DNA of 64,000 nucleotides, from positions 1 to 64,000 of the forward strand of contig NZ_JMPR01000043.1 of NCBI RefSeq assembly GCF_000735525.1. The letters are read 5' to 3'. Source of the stretch: Tatumella ptyseos ATCC 33301 (GTDB lineage: Bacteria; Pseudomonadota; Gammaproteobacteria; Enterobacterales; Enterobacteriaceae). The notes under the pieces were generated by a model, which was not told the DNA's origin, did not search any database, and was given only the letters and a program-made list of their open reading frames with translations. The translations under genes were made by a program, and so were the position numbers. Positions 1-9,765 of the stretch are shown in pieces; the stretch's first letter is position 1, and every line of letters begins with the position of its first letter.

Positions 1-735
1 CGCTTCTGCCGCCGCCTGGGCTTTCGCCTGCTGTTCGGCTTTTGCTTTCGCTTCTGCCGCCGCTTCGGCTTTTGCCTGCTGTGCTGCTTTTGCGCTGGCT
101 GCTGCTTTTGCCTGCTGATCTGCCTGAGCTTTCGCTTCGGCAGCAGCTGCTTTCGCCTGCTGATCTGCCTGAGCTTTCGCTTCGGCGGCTGCAGCTTTCG
201 CCTGCTGTTCGGCCTGAGCCTTCGCTTCGGCGGCTGCAGCTTTCGCCTGCTGATCGGCCTGTGCCTTCGCTTCGGCAGCAGCAGCTTTCGCCTGCTGGTC
301 TGCCTGAGCTTTTGCCTCGGCCTCGGCTTTAGCTTGTGCGGCTTGGGCTGCGGCTTTTGCCTGCTGTGCTGCTTTTGCTTGTGCCTCAGCGGCTACAGCC
401 TTCGCCTGTTCGGCTTTCGCATCAGCATCAGCATCAGCATCAGCATCCTGTTGCTGTTCTTCTTTCGCGTCGTCCTGTGAAGGTTTGGCATTCGGCTGTT
501 GCTGTTGTGAGGGCTGACTGGCGCTCTGCTGCTCATTCTCGCGGTTGTACTGTTCAACCACTGCCCCCGGGTCCACCATGACGGCATCAATATCGCTGCC
601 GCCACCGCCACCACTGGTTTCGATATTTTCATTCAGCGAGCTTATAATCAGTATTGCAATCAACAGGATATGCAAAATCACCGAAATTATAATCGCGCGC
701 TTTAATTTATCGTTTTGCTCGGTTGCCTTCGACAC
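1..735 (-). CDS. tolA: TolA, Tol-Pal envelope protein (partial, C-terminus off the left edge)
   Basis: TolA is the inner-membrane protein that spans the periplasm and links TolQR to TolB, Pal and the outer membrane during division. About 245 codons are inside the window. The frame starts with GTG at 735 and reads MSKATEQNDKLKRAIIIS, as in E. coli TolA. A membrane helix lies near residues 13-34, followed by a Gly-rich turn and the conserved DAVMVDPGAVVEQYN. The rest is the long helical domain II, made of Ala/Lys/Gln/Glu-rich repeats. The C-terminal domain III lies outside. It starts 26 bases after the tolR stop, so it is co-transcribed with tolQR. The identification is secure from the N-terminus and the context. 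Confidence 0.95.
   Translation of the reverse strand, partial: MSKATEQNDKLKRAIIISVILHILLIAILIISSLNENIETSGGGGGSDIDAVMVDPGAVVEQYNRENEQQSASQPSQQQQPNAKPSQDDAKEEQQQDADADADADAKAEQAKAVAAEAQAKAAQQAKAAAQAAQAKAEAEAKAQADQQAKAAAAEAKAQADQQAKAAAAEAKAQAEQQAKAAAAEAKAQADQQAKAAAAEAKAQADQQAKAAASAKAAQQAKAEAAAEAKAKAEQQAKAQAAAEA
111..318 (-). repeat. 45-bp tandem repeats coding TolA domain II
   Basis: Four full copies and one partial copy of a 45-base unit begin at 111, 156, 201, 246 and 291. Each codes, on the minus strand, 15 residues of the type AKAAAAEAKAQADQQ. Copies differ mainly at wobble bases. The unit keeps the frame, so copy-number change would lengthen or shorten the periplasmic helix without breaking the protein. 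Confidence 0.85.
419..447 (-). repeat. Hexanucleotide repeat inside tolA
   Basis: Nearly five copies of GCATCA on the plus strand code an Asp-Ala run on the tolA strand. A six-base unit changes protein length without shifting the frame. It lies where the periplasmic linker begins its helical domain. Confidence 0.85.
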
Positions 736-761
736 TCTCGGTTCCCACAAACGGATTAGAC

Positions 762-1190
762 TTAAATCGGCTGCGTCATCAGGCCAACTGACTTAACACC
801 CGCCTGATGGAGTAAATTCAGTGCTTTGATAATTTCATCATAAGGCACTTCTTTCGCTCCCCCGATTAAAAACACCGTCTTAGGGTTCGCCTGAAGACGA
901 CGTTGTGCTTCACTGATGATCTGTTCCGGAGGTAATTGCTCCAGTCGCTGGTGATCTTCAACAATGCTGTATTGCCCCACGCCGGAGACCTCAACAATGA
1001 CCGGTGGATTATCATCCGTTGACACTGTTTTTGAATCTGTTGCATCCGGCAGGTCGACATTGACACTCTGGGTAATAATCGGTGCCGTGGCCATAAATAT
1101 CAGCAACAGCACCAGCAGTACATCCAGCAGCGGGACAATGTTTATCTCAGACTTCAGTTCGCGACGAGCGCGACCACGCGTTCTGGCCAT
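762..1190 (-). CDS. tolR: TolR, Tol-Pal proton-channel subunit
   Basis: TolR (142 aa, the family's usual length) is an inner-membrane ExbD-family protein. With TolQ it uses the proton motive force to energise TolA. A short basic N-terminus (MARTRGRARRELKSEINIVP) leads into a single membrane helix at about residues 20-38 (LLDVLLVLLLIFMATAPI), with the conserved Asp of the proton path in PLLDVLLVLL. The rest is a periplasmic domain. It lies 14 bases after tolQ and 26 bases before tolA. Confidence 0.97.
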   Translation of the reverse strand: MARTRGRARRELKSEINIVPLLDVLLVLLLIFMATAPIITQSVNVDLPDATDSKTVSTDDNPPVIVEVSGVGQYSIVEDHQRLEQLPPEQIISEAQRRLQANPKTVFLIGGAKEVPYDEIIKALNLLHQAGVKSVGLMTQPI

Positions 1191-1204
1191 GAGTCAACCT
1201 CTGC

Positions 1205-2292
<1,088 letters not shown>

Positions 2293-2500
2293 TCTGCATC
2301 CCGGCATTAATTTTTAAACCAGCCTACTATACGCAAGAGAAATCGCCTTTGGAATGGGACAACACTGAGCGGAGAAAATAATTATGCCTTCTGACACAAC
2401 CTGCACCGATTTCAGTGAACAACCTGACAAACACTTAACTTTTTTTACCTTTTTAAAGCACTCAGGGCCGTGTTCAGGCCGGGAAAATTCCGACTGACCA

Positions 2501-2539
2501 CAAAAAAACTCCCCTGAAAGCGATACTTTCAGGGGAGTT
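2501..2539 (-). terminator. Intrinsic terminator after ybgE (cyd operon)
   Basis: Perfect 14-base arms at 2507-2520 and 2526-2539 enclose a five-base loop. Read on the minus strand, the stem is followed by a run of Ts (As at 2502-2508 on the plus strand). It sits 38 bases after the ybgE stop and separates the cyd and tol operons. Confidence 0.9.
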
Positions 2540-2576
2540 CCGGGTGTACGGATCAAAGATGACTGTTTCAGCTGAC

Positions 2577-2879
2577 TCAGTGAGTCGCCCAAAAATAGCA
2601 GACAAGCGCAGGGATCAAAATTATCCAGGCCAGCAGAGGATTAAAAACTCCCTGCCAGAGCGTTTTTTGCAGGCGCAAACCGCTGCCATGAATGACTCCG
2701 GCACACACTGACCAGATAAGCGCCAGCCCCCACCACACAGCATATGTCCGGGGAACCACAGCGAACCGGGTCGGATCCCAAAGTACACATCCGGCCACCA
2801 GCAACGCGAGGATCAGCGAAAGGACCCGCAAGGGGCCCTTATCGGTAAGCTGATAGATCCGGTGAATAATCCCGGCCAT
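2577..2879 (-). CDS. ybgE: YbgE, cyd operon membrane protein
   Basis: A 100-aa membrane protein of the YbgE family (E. coli 97 aa), always found after cydABX. Three hydrophobic segments lie near residues 17-32, 47-65 and 77-97. The shared sequence includes DKGPLRVLSLILALLVAGC and SVCAGVIHG. The start overlaps the cydX stop by one base (TGATG). Its exact role is not settled, but the family is linked to the bd oxidase. Identity is clear from sequence and position. Confidence 0.93.
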   Translation of the reverse strand: MAGIIHRIYQLTDKGPLRVLSLILALLVAGCVLWDPTRFAVVPRTYAVWWGLALIWSVCAGVIHGSGLRLQKTLWQGVFNPLLAWIILIPALVCYFWATH

Positions 2880-2989
2880 CAGGACGGATTACTCTCGTTA
2901 TCTTTGTTGGCATTTTCAAATGCCAGTGCAGCTACGACACCAAAAGAACAGGCCAGAAGCGTGCCGAGGATCCAGGCAAAATACCACAT
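2879..2989 (-). CDS. cydX: CydX, small subunit of cytochrome bd-I oxidase
   Basis: A 36-aa single-helix protein (E. coli CydX has 37 aa). The first 18 residues, MWYFAWILGTLLACSFGV, are identical to E. coli CydX as I recall it. It stabilises the haem arrangement of CydAB. The start at 2989 follows AGGA at good spacing and lies 15 bases after the cydB stop; its stop overlaps the ybgE start. It is also called YbgT. Confidence 0.96.
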   Translation of the reverse strand: MWYFAWILGTLLACSFGVVAALAFENANKDNESNPS

Positions 2990-3004
2990 AATCGACCTTC
3001 CTGA

Positions 3005-4144
3005 TTAATACAATGAATGAGAGTTACGTTCGATATCTTCTTTAGTGATGCGACCATACATTTTGTAATAACACCATGCAGTGTATGCCAGAATGAGAGG
3101 TACGAAGATGATCGCAGCAAAGGTCATCGTTGTCAGCGTACGCAGGCTGGAGGTGGCATCCCACATCGTCAGGCTCATCCCCGGGTTAGTCACGGATGGC
3201 ATAATGAACGGGAACATCGCAATACCTGCCGTCATAATAACGCAGGCAATGGTCAGTGATGAGCAGATAAATGCCAATGCGCCCTTATTCTTCGCTGAGA
3301 ACAATGCAGTCAGTAATGGCAATACCACACCCAGTACAGGGAACACCCATAAGACCGGTGACTTCCTGAAATTCACCATCCAGGCGCCGGTTTCACGTAC
3401 CACGTCTTTACCAACCGGGTCAGAAGCCGCATGATGATCAATCACGCTTTTCAGTACATAACCTTCAATACCGTAAGCGACCCAGATACCGGCCAGGATA
3501 AAGCAGACCATCATGACCAGTGTCGCAATCTGCGTCACCCGGCGGGTACGCAGGTGAAGCTCACCCGTCGTACGCATCTGCAAATAGGCTGCCCCCTGGG
3601 CGAGGATCATTGTCAGGCTGACAATCCCGGCCAGTAAGGCAAACGGGTTCAGCAGCATAAAGAAGTTACCGGTATAGAACAGACGGAGGTACTCATCCAT
3701 ATGGAAAGGGACCCCCTGCAGTAAGTTCCCGAAAGCAACCCCGATGACTAATGGCGGAACGAAGCTCCCGATAAAGATCCCCCAATCCCACATACCACGC
3801 CAGCGGCTGTCACCCAGTTTCGAGCGATAATCAAAACCGATCGGGCGGAAGTAGAGAGATGCCAGCACCAGAATCATTGCAACATAGAAACCGGAGAATG
3901 CGGCGGCATAGACCGTTGGCCAGGCTGCAAACAGTGCCCCACCCGCCGTGATCAGCCAGACCTGGTTTCCGTCCCAGTGAGGTGCAATACTGTTTATCAT
4001 AATACGGCGTTCGGTATCTGTGCGTCCGATAATACGACACAGCATACCGACACCCATATCAAACCCGTCGGTAACCGCAAAACCTATCAGTAATACACCG
4101 ATAAGCAGCCACCAGACAAAGCGCAAAACTTCATAATCAAACAT
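3005..4144 (-). CDS. cydB: Cytochrome bd-I ubiquinol oxidase subunit II
   Basis: CydB (379 aa, the same length as E. coli) is the second large membrane subunit of the bd-I quinol oxidase, the high-affinity terminal oxidase used at low oxygen. It is strongly hydrophobic, with about nine helices. The conserved stretches FAVTDGFDMGVGMLCR, RRIMINSIAPHWDGNQVW and the C-terminal GRITKEDIERNSHSLY match the Enterobacterales protein. It starts 14 bases after cydA. Confidence 0.98.
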   Translation of the reverse strand: MFDYEVLRFVWWLLIGVLLIGFAVTDGFDMGVGMLCRIIGRTDTERRIMINSIAPHWDGNQVWLITAGGALFAAWPTVYAAAFSGFYVAMILVLASLYFRPIGFDYRSKLGDSRWRGMWDWGIFIGSFVPPLVIGVAFGNLLQGVPFHMDEYLRLFYTGNFFMLLNPFALLAGIVSLTMILAQGAAYLQMRTTGELHLRTRRVTQIATLVMMVCFILAGIWVAYGIEGYVLKSVIDHHAASDPVGKDVVRETGAWMVNFRKSPVLWVFPVLGVVLPLLTALFSAKNKGALAFICSSLTIACVIMTAGIAMFPFIMPSVTNPGMSLTMWDATSSLRTLTTMTFAAIIFVPLILAYTAWCYYKMYGRITKEDIERNSHSLY

Positions 4145-4158
4145 ATGTGCCCCCTGAA

Positions 4159-5727
4159 TTAATGTGTCAGCTGCGACGGTGTGGCCAGTTGTTCATGATG
4201 ATAACGACCGGTTTTCAGACTGCTTGGCCCCAGGCGAGCAAACTTAAACATCAGGTACATTTCAGCCACCAGGAATAAAGTATACAAACCGCAAATCAGG
4301 CCCATAGAGAACAGCAGGTCCCCGACTGTCAGCGATGAATTAGCCACAGCGGTAGGTAAAACTTCACCGATGGCCCAAGGCTGACGCCCGTATTCCGCCA
4401 CAAACCAGCCAGCTTCCACAGCAATCCACGGGAGCGGGATGCCGTACAGTGCAGCTTTCAGCAACCAGCGGCTTTTCCCGACCCGGTTACGCAGCACACT
4501 GAAGAATGAAATCGCAATCACTGCCAGTAACAGTACGCCACACAGCACCATGATGCGGAAAGCAAAATAGAGCGGAGCCACACGCGGAATAGAATCCTGC
4601 GTCGCTTTTTCAATCTGAGCTTCTGTCGCATCTGTCACGTTAGGTGTGTAACGTTTCAGCAGTAATCCATATCCCAGGTCTTTTTTGGACTGATCAAAGG
4701 CTGCGATAACCGCAGGATCTTTACTGCCGCTGCGCAGTTCATTCAGCAAGGCATAGGCTTTCATACCGTTACGAATACGAACTTCGTGCTGCGCCATTAA
4801 ATCCTTAAGACCAATCACCGGGGTATCCGTTGAACGGGTGGCGATTAATCCGAGCAGATAAGGTATTTGGATAGCGTAGTGGTTAGTCTCTTCTTTCTGA
4901 TCCGGGATCCCAAACAGGGTAAATGCTGCCGGGGCAGGCTGGGTATCCCACTCTGCTTCGATGGCTGCCAGTTTGGTTTTCTGTACATCGCCGATTTCAT
5001 AACCGGACTCATCACCCAGAAGGATCACTGACAGAACCGCGGCCATCCCAAAGCTTGCTGCAATGGTGAAAGAGCGTTTGGCAAAAGCCATATCACGCCC
5101 TTTAAGCATATAGAATGCACTGATCCCCAGAATAAACATCGCCCCGGTGGTATAACCCGCGGCCACAGTATGCACAAATTTCACCTGCGCGACCGGGTTC
5201 AGGACCAGCTGAGAGAAGCTGACCATTTCCATACGCATGGTTTCATAGTTAAAGACAGATGCAACAGGGTTCTGCATCCAGCCATTGGCGACCAGGATCC
5301 ATAGGGCCGACATATTTGACCCCAGGGCCACCAGCCAGGTCACCGACAAGTGCTGAACTTTCCCCAGACGGTCCCAGCCAAAGAAGAATAAACCGACAAA
5401 GGTAGATTCCAGGAAGAATGCCATCAATCCTTCGATAGCCAGTGGAGCCCCGAAAATGTCTCCGACATAATGGGAATAGTATGACCAGTTAGTCCCGAAC
5501 TGGAACTCCATCGTCAGACCGGTAGCCACGCCGAGGGCAAAGTTAATTCCGAAGAGTTTCCCCCAGAATTTGGTCATATCTTTATAGATTTGTTTACCTG
5601 ACAATACATACACTGTTTCCATAATAGCCAGCAAAAACGCCATACCCAGCGTCAGTGGCACAAACAGAAAGTGGTACATTGCAGTCAAGGCAAACTGTAG
5701 ACGAGACAGTTCGACGATATCAAACAT
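4159..5727 (-). CDS. cydA: Cytochrome bd-I ubiquinol oxidase subunit I
   Basis: CydA (522 aa, the usual length) binds haems b558, b595 and d and oxidises ubiquinol. Conserved features are the N-terminal [20 protein letters not shown] with a haem-ligand His, the Q-loop region in the middle, and [20 protein letters not shown] near residue 440. It heads cydABX-ybgE. A likely promoter and possible ArcA-type sequence lie upstream, in keeping with the oxygen control known for this operon. Confidence 0.98.
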   Translation of the reverse strand: MFDIVELSRLQFALTAMYHFLFVPLTLGMAFLLAIMETVYVLSGKQIYKDMTKFWGKLFGINFALGVATGLTMEFQFGTNWSYYSHYVGDIFGAPLAIEGLMAFFLESTFVGLFFFGWDRLGKVQHLSVTWLVALGSNMSALWILVANGWMQNPVASVFNYETMRMEMVSFSQLVLNPVAQVKFVHTVAAGYTTGAMFILGISAFYMLKGRDMAFAKRSFTIAASFGMAAVLSVILLGDESGYEIGDVQKTKLAAIEAEWDTQPAPAAFTLFGIPDQKEETNHYAIQIPYLLGLIATRSTDTPVIGLKDLMAQHEVRIRNGMKAYALLNELRSGSKDPAVIAAFDQSKKDLGYGLLLKRYTPNVTDATEAQIEKATQDSIPRVAPLYFAFRIMVLCGVLLLAVIAISFFSVLRNRVGKSRWLLKAALYGIPLPWIAVEAGWFVAEYGRQPWAIGEVLPTAVANSSLTVGDLLFSMGLICGLYTLFLVAEMYLMFKFARLGPSSLKTGRYHHEQLATPSQLTH

Positions 5728-6109
5728 CCTGACTCCTTGCTCTTTTAATAAAAAACTCTCTTCACGGGCCCTGTTATCATTTCAGGACTTCAGAGACTAA
5801 GTCGTTAATTGTCACGGTGAATTATATTTTCTTTCATTCAGCAAAAAGTTGATCCGCTATTCAGAACAGGATTTTACCAGCCCCGTTAACTCTCAGACGC
5901 TAACCACTTATTCACATCTCATTATGGTTAATGAGTTGTGAATAAAATGACAGCGCTCAACTTCCGGTAAAAAAAAAGAAAAAATAGGAAAAACCCCAAA
6001 TTGACACAGAACAATTTAATCTAAAACACTTAACTATATCCAGCGGATAAAATAGATATAAATCATCATTTATTGATCTGAATCGTTATTTCCCGGGGAG
6101 ATATTTGAT
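5728..6109 (-). promoter_or_regulatory. cydA upstream region
   Basis: This gap holds the likely cydA promoter. A TATAAT on the minus strand lies at 5821-5826, about 95 bases before the ATG, with no good -35, as is common for activated promoters. A GTTAATTG at 5804-5811 resembles half of an ArcA site. Further up lies a long inverted repeat at 5911-5942 (listed separately). The stretch from 5940 to 6110 is A/T-rich. The operator assignments are tentative. Confidence 0.5.
5911..5942. repeat. 14-bp inverted repeat upstream of cydA
   Basis: Arms 5911-5924 (TTCACATCTCATTA) and 5929-5942 match at 13 of 14 positions around a TGGT spacer. There is no T-tract on either side, so it is unlikely to be a terminator. 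It may be an operator or an RNA hairpin. Confidence 0.6.
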
Positions 6110-6184
6110 ATGTCAAAACAGGCAGGACAACATGCGTCAGACCGTAACGGTCATTATGTCACCAAAGACTGTCATTGCGGATAA
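6110..6184 (+). CDS. Possible small protein, 24 aa
   Basis: A short plus-strand frame, opposite in direction to cyd and suc, starts with ATG at 6110 and is preceded by GGGGAG nine bases upstream. It reads MSKQAGQHASDRNGHYVT and continues to a C-terminal KDCHCG before TAA. The peptide is hydrophilic, with three His and two Cys, and the CHCG end could bind a metal. A TTGACA at 6001 is a possible -35 element, with only weak -10 matches after it. I do not recognise it. The strong ribosome site is the main support; chance is possible at this length. Confidence 0.4.
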   Translation: MSKQAGQHASDRNGHYVTKDCHCG

Positions 6185-6371
6185 GAGGCCTGGCGTGTCT
6201 GCCATGACCGGAAACAGGTAAGTTATGTTTATCGTTCTTCCGTAATTTTAGTATAACGCAGCCAGGCAGGAAACAAAAAATTCACAGTCAGTAAATAATT
6301 AATAAACAATAGTATGTTTATATTCAGTATTAACCGGAATACTGCAGGCTGCATCGTTAATTTATCACCAT
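6185..6371. other. Intergenic stretch without a clear gene
   Basis: An A/T-rich gap between the small frame and the suc terminator. A longer minus-strand open frame here has no ribosome site and runs through the terminator, so I do not call it. No repeat or promoter stands out. Confidence 0.5.
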
Positions 6372-6396
6372 AAAAAAACCACCGGCGGGCCGGTGG
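6372..6396 (-). terminator. Intrinsic terminator after sucD
   Basis: A seven-base stem (6379-6385 with 6390-6396, CCACCGG/CCGGTGG) and a four-base loop are followed on the minus strand by seven Ts (6372-6378). It ends the sdh-suc transcript 24 bases after the sucD stop. Confidence 0.92.
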
Positions 6397-6420
6397 CTGT
6401 CTGGCAGAATACAACGATGA

Positions 6421-7296
6421 TTACCGTGCAGGTAAAACTGATTTCACTGCATCACCGATGTCGGCAAGACTGTGCACAGTCCTGACTCCCGCCGCTTCCA
6501 GCGCCGCAAATTTTTCATCTGCAGTCCCTTTACCGCCGGCAATAATCGCCCCCGCATGCCCCATCCGCTTTCCTTTCGGCGCTGTGACACCGGCAATATA
6601 GCTGACGACAGGTTTGGTCACATGATCTTTGATAAAGGCGGCGGCTTCTTCTTCAGCACTGCCCCCTATCTCGCCAATCATTACAATAGCTTCTGTCTGC
6701 GGATCTTTTTCAAACAGACCCAGAATATCGATAAAGCTGGACCCCGGGATCGGGTCGCCGCCAATACCGACACAGGTTGACTGGCCATAACCGATATCTG
6801 TGGTCTGCTTGACGGCTTCATAGGTCAGCGTGCCGGAACGGGAAACAATACCGATACGGCCTGGTTGATGGATGTGGCCCGGCATAATGCCGATTTTACA
6901 TTCCCCGGGGGTGATGACTCCCGGGCAGTTAGGCCCGATCATCCGTACACCCGCTTCATCCAGCTTCACCTTTACGGTCAGCATATCCAGCGTCGGGATC
7001 CCTTCCGTAATGGTGATAATCAGTTTGATACCGGCATCAATGGCTTCAAGGATACTGTCTTTACAGAACGGCGCAGGGACATAAATCACTGATGCCGTGG
7101 CACCGGTTTGCTCTACGGCTTCACGCACGGTATTAAAAACCGGCAATCCGAGATGAGTGGTTCCGCCCTTACCTGGCGTCACTCCGCCGACCATTTGTGT
7201 TCCGTAATCAATGGCCTGTTCAGAATGAAAGGTACCCTGCCCGCCGGTGAACCCCTGGCAGATGACTTTGGTATTTTTATCGATCAGAATTGACAT
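6421..7296 (-). CDS. sucD: Succinyl-CoA synthetase alpha subunit
   Basis: SucD (291 aa; E. coli 289) forms the alpha2beta2 succinate-CoA ligase with SucC, converting succinyl-CoA to succinate with formation of a nucleoside triphosphate. The N-terminus ([20 protein letters not shown]) is the CoA-binding Rossmann domain. The phosphorylated His lies in [17 protein letters not shown] near residue 248. The ATG overlaps the sucC stop by one base (TAATG), so the pair is coupled. A terminator follows. Confidence 0.98.
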   Translation of the reverse strand: MSILIDKNTKVICQGFTGGQGTFHSEQAIDYGTQMVGGVTPGKGGTTHLGLPVFNTVREAVEQTGATASVIYVPAPFCKDSILEAIDAGIKLIITITEGIPTLDMLTVKVKLDEAGVRMIGPNCPGVITPGECKIGIMPGHIHQPGRIGIVSRSGTLTYEAVKQTTDIGYGQSTCVGIGGDPIPGSSFIDILGLFEKDPQTEAIVMIGEIGGSAEEEAAAFIKDHVTKPVVSYIAGVTAPKGKRMGHAGAIIAGGKGTADEKFAALEAAGVRTVHSLADIGDAVKSVLPAR

Positions 7297-8462
7297 TATT
7301 TGCCCTCCGCCGCTGCAACCACGCGTTGTGCCGCGTCGGTCAGACTGGTTGCTGCGATAATATTCAAACCACTCTCAGCCAGTTTTTTTGCGCCTGATCC
7401 TGCGTTATTACCTTCCAGACGCACCACCACCGGAACATTGACACCCACTTCAGCCACCGCCCCGATGATCCCGTCAGCGATCAGGTCGCAACGGACGATG
7501 CCCCCGAAAATGTTCACAAATACCGCTTTTACGGCATCGTCAGAGAGAATGATTTTAAACGCTTCGGTGACACGCTCTTTGGTCGCACCGCCGCCAACGT
7601 CCAGAAAGTTTGCCGGCTGACCGCCATAGTGTTTAACGATATCCATGGTCCCCATCGCCAGCCCTGCCCCATTGACCATACAGCCAATATTACCGTCCAG
7701 AGCAACATAATTGAGTTCCCACTGCGCCGCGCGGGCTTCTCTGGCATCTTCCTGGCTTGAGTCATGCATTTCGCGTAATTCCGGCTGACGGAACAATGCG
7801 TTACTGTCGATGCTCAGTTTACCGTCCAGACAGACCAGATCATCGGTTTTGGTGATCACTAACGGGTTAATTTCGACTAAAGCCAGATCCCGCTCAAGGA
7901 ACAGCGTGGCCAGTCCCATAAAGATTTTGGCAAACTGACTGACCTGTTTTCCTTTCAGCCCGAGCTTAAAGGCCAGTTCACGCCCCTGGTACGGCTGAGG
8001 ACCGGTCAGAGGATCAATCGCCATTTTATGGATAAGATGCGGGCTTTCTTCCGCCACTTTTTCAATTTCCACGCCGCCTTCGGTGGATGCCATAAATACA
8101 ACGCGGCGACTGCTGCGATCGACCACCGCCCCCAGGTAGAGTTCGTTCGCGATATCTGTGGCGGCTTCCACCAGAATCTGACTGACCGGCTGTCCGTTTT
8201 CATCGGTCTGATAAGTCACCAGCGACTTACCTAACCAGTTTTCGGCAAAGGCACGGATTTCTTCTTTACTCTTCACCACTTTGACGCCACCCGCTTTACC
8301 GCGACCACCGGCATGGACCTGGCATTTCACTACCCAGGGGCCCGCTCCGATTTTGGATGCCGCTTCTTCAGCTTCGCGCGGGGTGGTACAGGCATAACCG
8401 ACAGGTGCAGGCAGGCCGTACCGGGCAAACAATTGTTTAGCCTGATATTCATGTAGATTCAT
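7296..8462 (-). CDS. sucC: Succinyl-CoA synthetase beta subunit
   Basis: SucC (388 aa, same as E. coli) is the ATP-grasp subunit that binds the nucleotide. [20 protein letters not shown] opens the protein, and the glycine-rich loop [14 protein letters not shown] lies near residue 52. The C-terminal CoA-ligase half contains [17 protein letters not shown]. It is separated from sucB by 67 bases that hold a terminator-like hairpin. Confidence 0.98.
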   Translation of the reverse strand: MNLHEYQAKQLFARYGLPAPVGYACTTPREAEEAASKIGAGPWVVKCQVHAGGRGKAGGVKVVKSKEEIRAFAENWLGKSLVTYQTDENGQPVSQILVEAATDIANELYLGAVVDRSSRRVVFMASTEGGVEIEKVAEESPHLIHKMAIDPLTGPQPYQGRELAFKLGLKGKQVSQFAKIFMGLATLFLERDLALVEINPLVITKTDDLVCLDGKLSIDSNALFRQPELREMHDSSQEDAREARAAQWELNYVALDGNIGCMVNGAGLAMGTMDIVKHYGGQPANFLDVGGGATKERVTEAFKIILSDDAVKAVFVNIFGGIVRCDLIADGIIGAVAEVGVNVPVVVRLEGNNAGSGAKKLAESGLNIIAATSLTDAAQRVVAAAEGK

Positions 8463-8491
8463 GATGTGCTATCCATTCAGTTCAGAAAAGA

Positions 8492-8520
8492 ATAAAAATC
8501 AGGCGTACCTGCGTACGCCT
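8492..8520 (-). terminator. Terminator-like hairpin between sucB and sucC
   Basis: Perfect eight-base arms AGGCGTAC (8501-8508) and GTACGCCT (8513-8520) with a four-base loop are followed on the minus strand by GATTTTTATTC. The stem and T-rich tail fit an intrinsic terminator or attenuator inside the operon. Partial read-through is expected because sucCD has no obvious promoter of its own here. Confidence 0.55.
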
Positions 8521-8529
8521 GGTGAAAAA

Positions 8530-9750
8530 TCAGACATCCAGTAATAAGCGGGCCGGATCTTCAAGCATCTCTTTAATAGCCACCAGATATCCGACAGATT
8601 CACGACCATCAATTAAGCGGTGATCATAGGAGAGCGCCAGATACATCATTGGCAGGATCACAACCTGACCCTCGACCGCCATAGGACGATCTTTAATCGC
8701 ATGCATCCCGAGAATGGCACTCTGCGGCGGGTTGATAATCGGTGTCGACATCAGTGAACCAAATACGCCGCCGTTAGTGATAGTAAAGTTCCCGCCGGTC
8801 AGTTCTTCAACGGTCAGTTTCCCGTCGCGCCCTTTTACGGCGAGTTCTTTAATTTTTTTCTCAATATCCGCCATGCTCAGTGCATCAACATCTTTCAGCA
8901 CCGGCGTCACCAGTCCGCGAGGGGTGGATACCGCAATGCTGATATCGAAGTAATTGTGGTAAACCACATCATCACCATCGATAGACGCATTCACTTCCGG
9001 GTAACGTTTCAACGCTTCCACGACCGCTTTCAGATAGAAAGACATAAATCCGAGGCGGACACCATGGCGCTTCTCGAACGCTTCGCCATACTGTTTCCTG
9101 AGATCCATGATGGGCTTCATATTGACTTCATTAAATGTCGTCAGCATGGCGGTGTTGTTTTTAGCTTCCAGCAGGCGCTCTGCCACCCGTTTACGCAAAC
9201 GCGACATCGGCACACGTTTTTCACTGCGGTTGCTCATCACCGGTGCAGCCGCAGGGGCAGATCCCTCAGCCGGAGACGCCACTGATTTTGACTGTGCCGC
9301 CAGATGCTTTTCAATATCTTCCCGGGTCAGGCGGCCACCGACTCCACTGCCGCTGATTTTCGCCGGGTCCAGAGAGTGTTCAGCAATCAACCGGCGGATA
9401 GCCGGGCTTAACGCATCATTGGATCCTTCTTCCAGAGAAGCATTCTGACGTTGTGCAGGTGTTGATTCTTTCGCCTCTGGCTTAATATCAGATTCTTTAC
9501 CGCTGCTGTCGCTCTCTTTCAGACGTCCCAGTAACTGCCGGGAAGTCACGGTCGCACCTTCATCTTCCAGAACCGCGTCCAGTACACCGTCGGCAATGGC
9601 AGGCACTTCCAGAATAACCTTATCGGTTTCAATCTCAACCAGCACATCATCGCGTCGAACACTGTCACCCGGTTTCTTGTGCCAGGTCGCGACGGTGGCA
9701 TCGGCAACAGATTCAGGCAAATCGGGAACGAGAATATCTAAACTACTCAT
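8530..9750 (-). CDS. sucB: 2-oxoglutarate dehydrogenase E2, dihydrolipoyl succinyltransferase
   Basis: SucB (406 aa; E. coli 405) is the core of the 2-oxoglutarate dehydrogenase complex. It has one N-terminal lipoyl domain with Lys44 in ETDKVILEV, an E1/E3-binding domain near residues 115-150 ([20 protein letters not shown]), and the C-terminal acyltransferase with the catalytic [11 protein letters not shown] near residue 377. It starts 15 bases after sucA. Confidence 0.98.
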   Translation of the reverse strand: MSSLDILVPDLPESVADATVATWHKKPGDSVRRDDVLVEIETDKVILEVPAIADGVLDAVLEDEGATVTSRQLLGRLKESDSSGKESDIKPEAKESTPAQRQNASLEEGSNDALSPAIRRLIAEHSLDPAKISGSGVGGRLTREDIEKHLAAQSKSVASPAEGSAPAAAPVMSNRSEKRVPMSRLRKRVAERLLEAKNNTAMLTTFNEVNMKPIMDLRKQYGEAFEKRHGVRLGFMSFYLKAVVEALKRYPEVNASIDGDDVVYHNYFDISIAVSTPRGLVTPVLKDVDALSMADIEKKIKELAVKGRDGKLTVEELTGGNFTITNGGVFGSLMSTPIINPPQSAILGMHAIKDRPMAVEGQVVILPMMYLALSYDHRLIDGRESVGYLVAIKEMLEDPARLLLDV

Positions 9751-9765
9751 TTTCTATCCTTATAA

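Noticed and set aside
2314-2592. Minus-strand frame of 92 codons between ybgE and ybgC
   Set aside because: It runs through the strong cyd terminator hairpin and overlaps the ybgE end; no coding signature.
6229-6414. Minus-strand frame of 61 codons after sucD
   Set aside because: It begins within the sucD terminator and is A/T-rich with no ribosome site.
6361-6420. SdhX-type sRNA in the sucD 3' end
   Set aside because: The 3' untranslated part is short and ends in a normal terminator; I cannot match it with confidence to the known sRNA.
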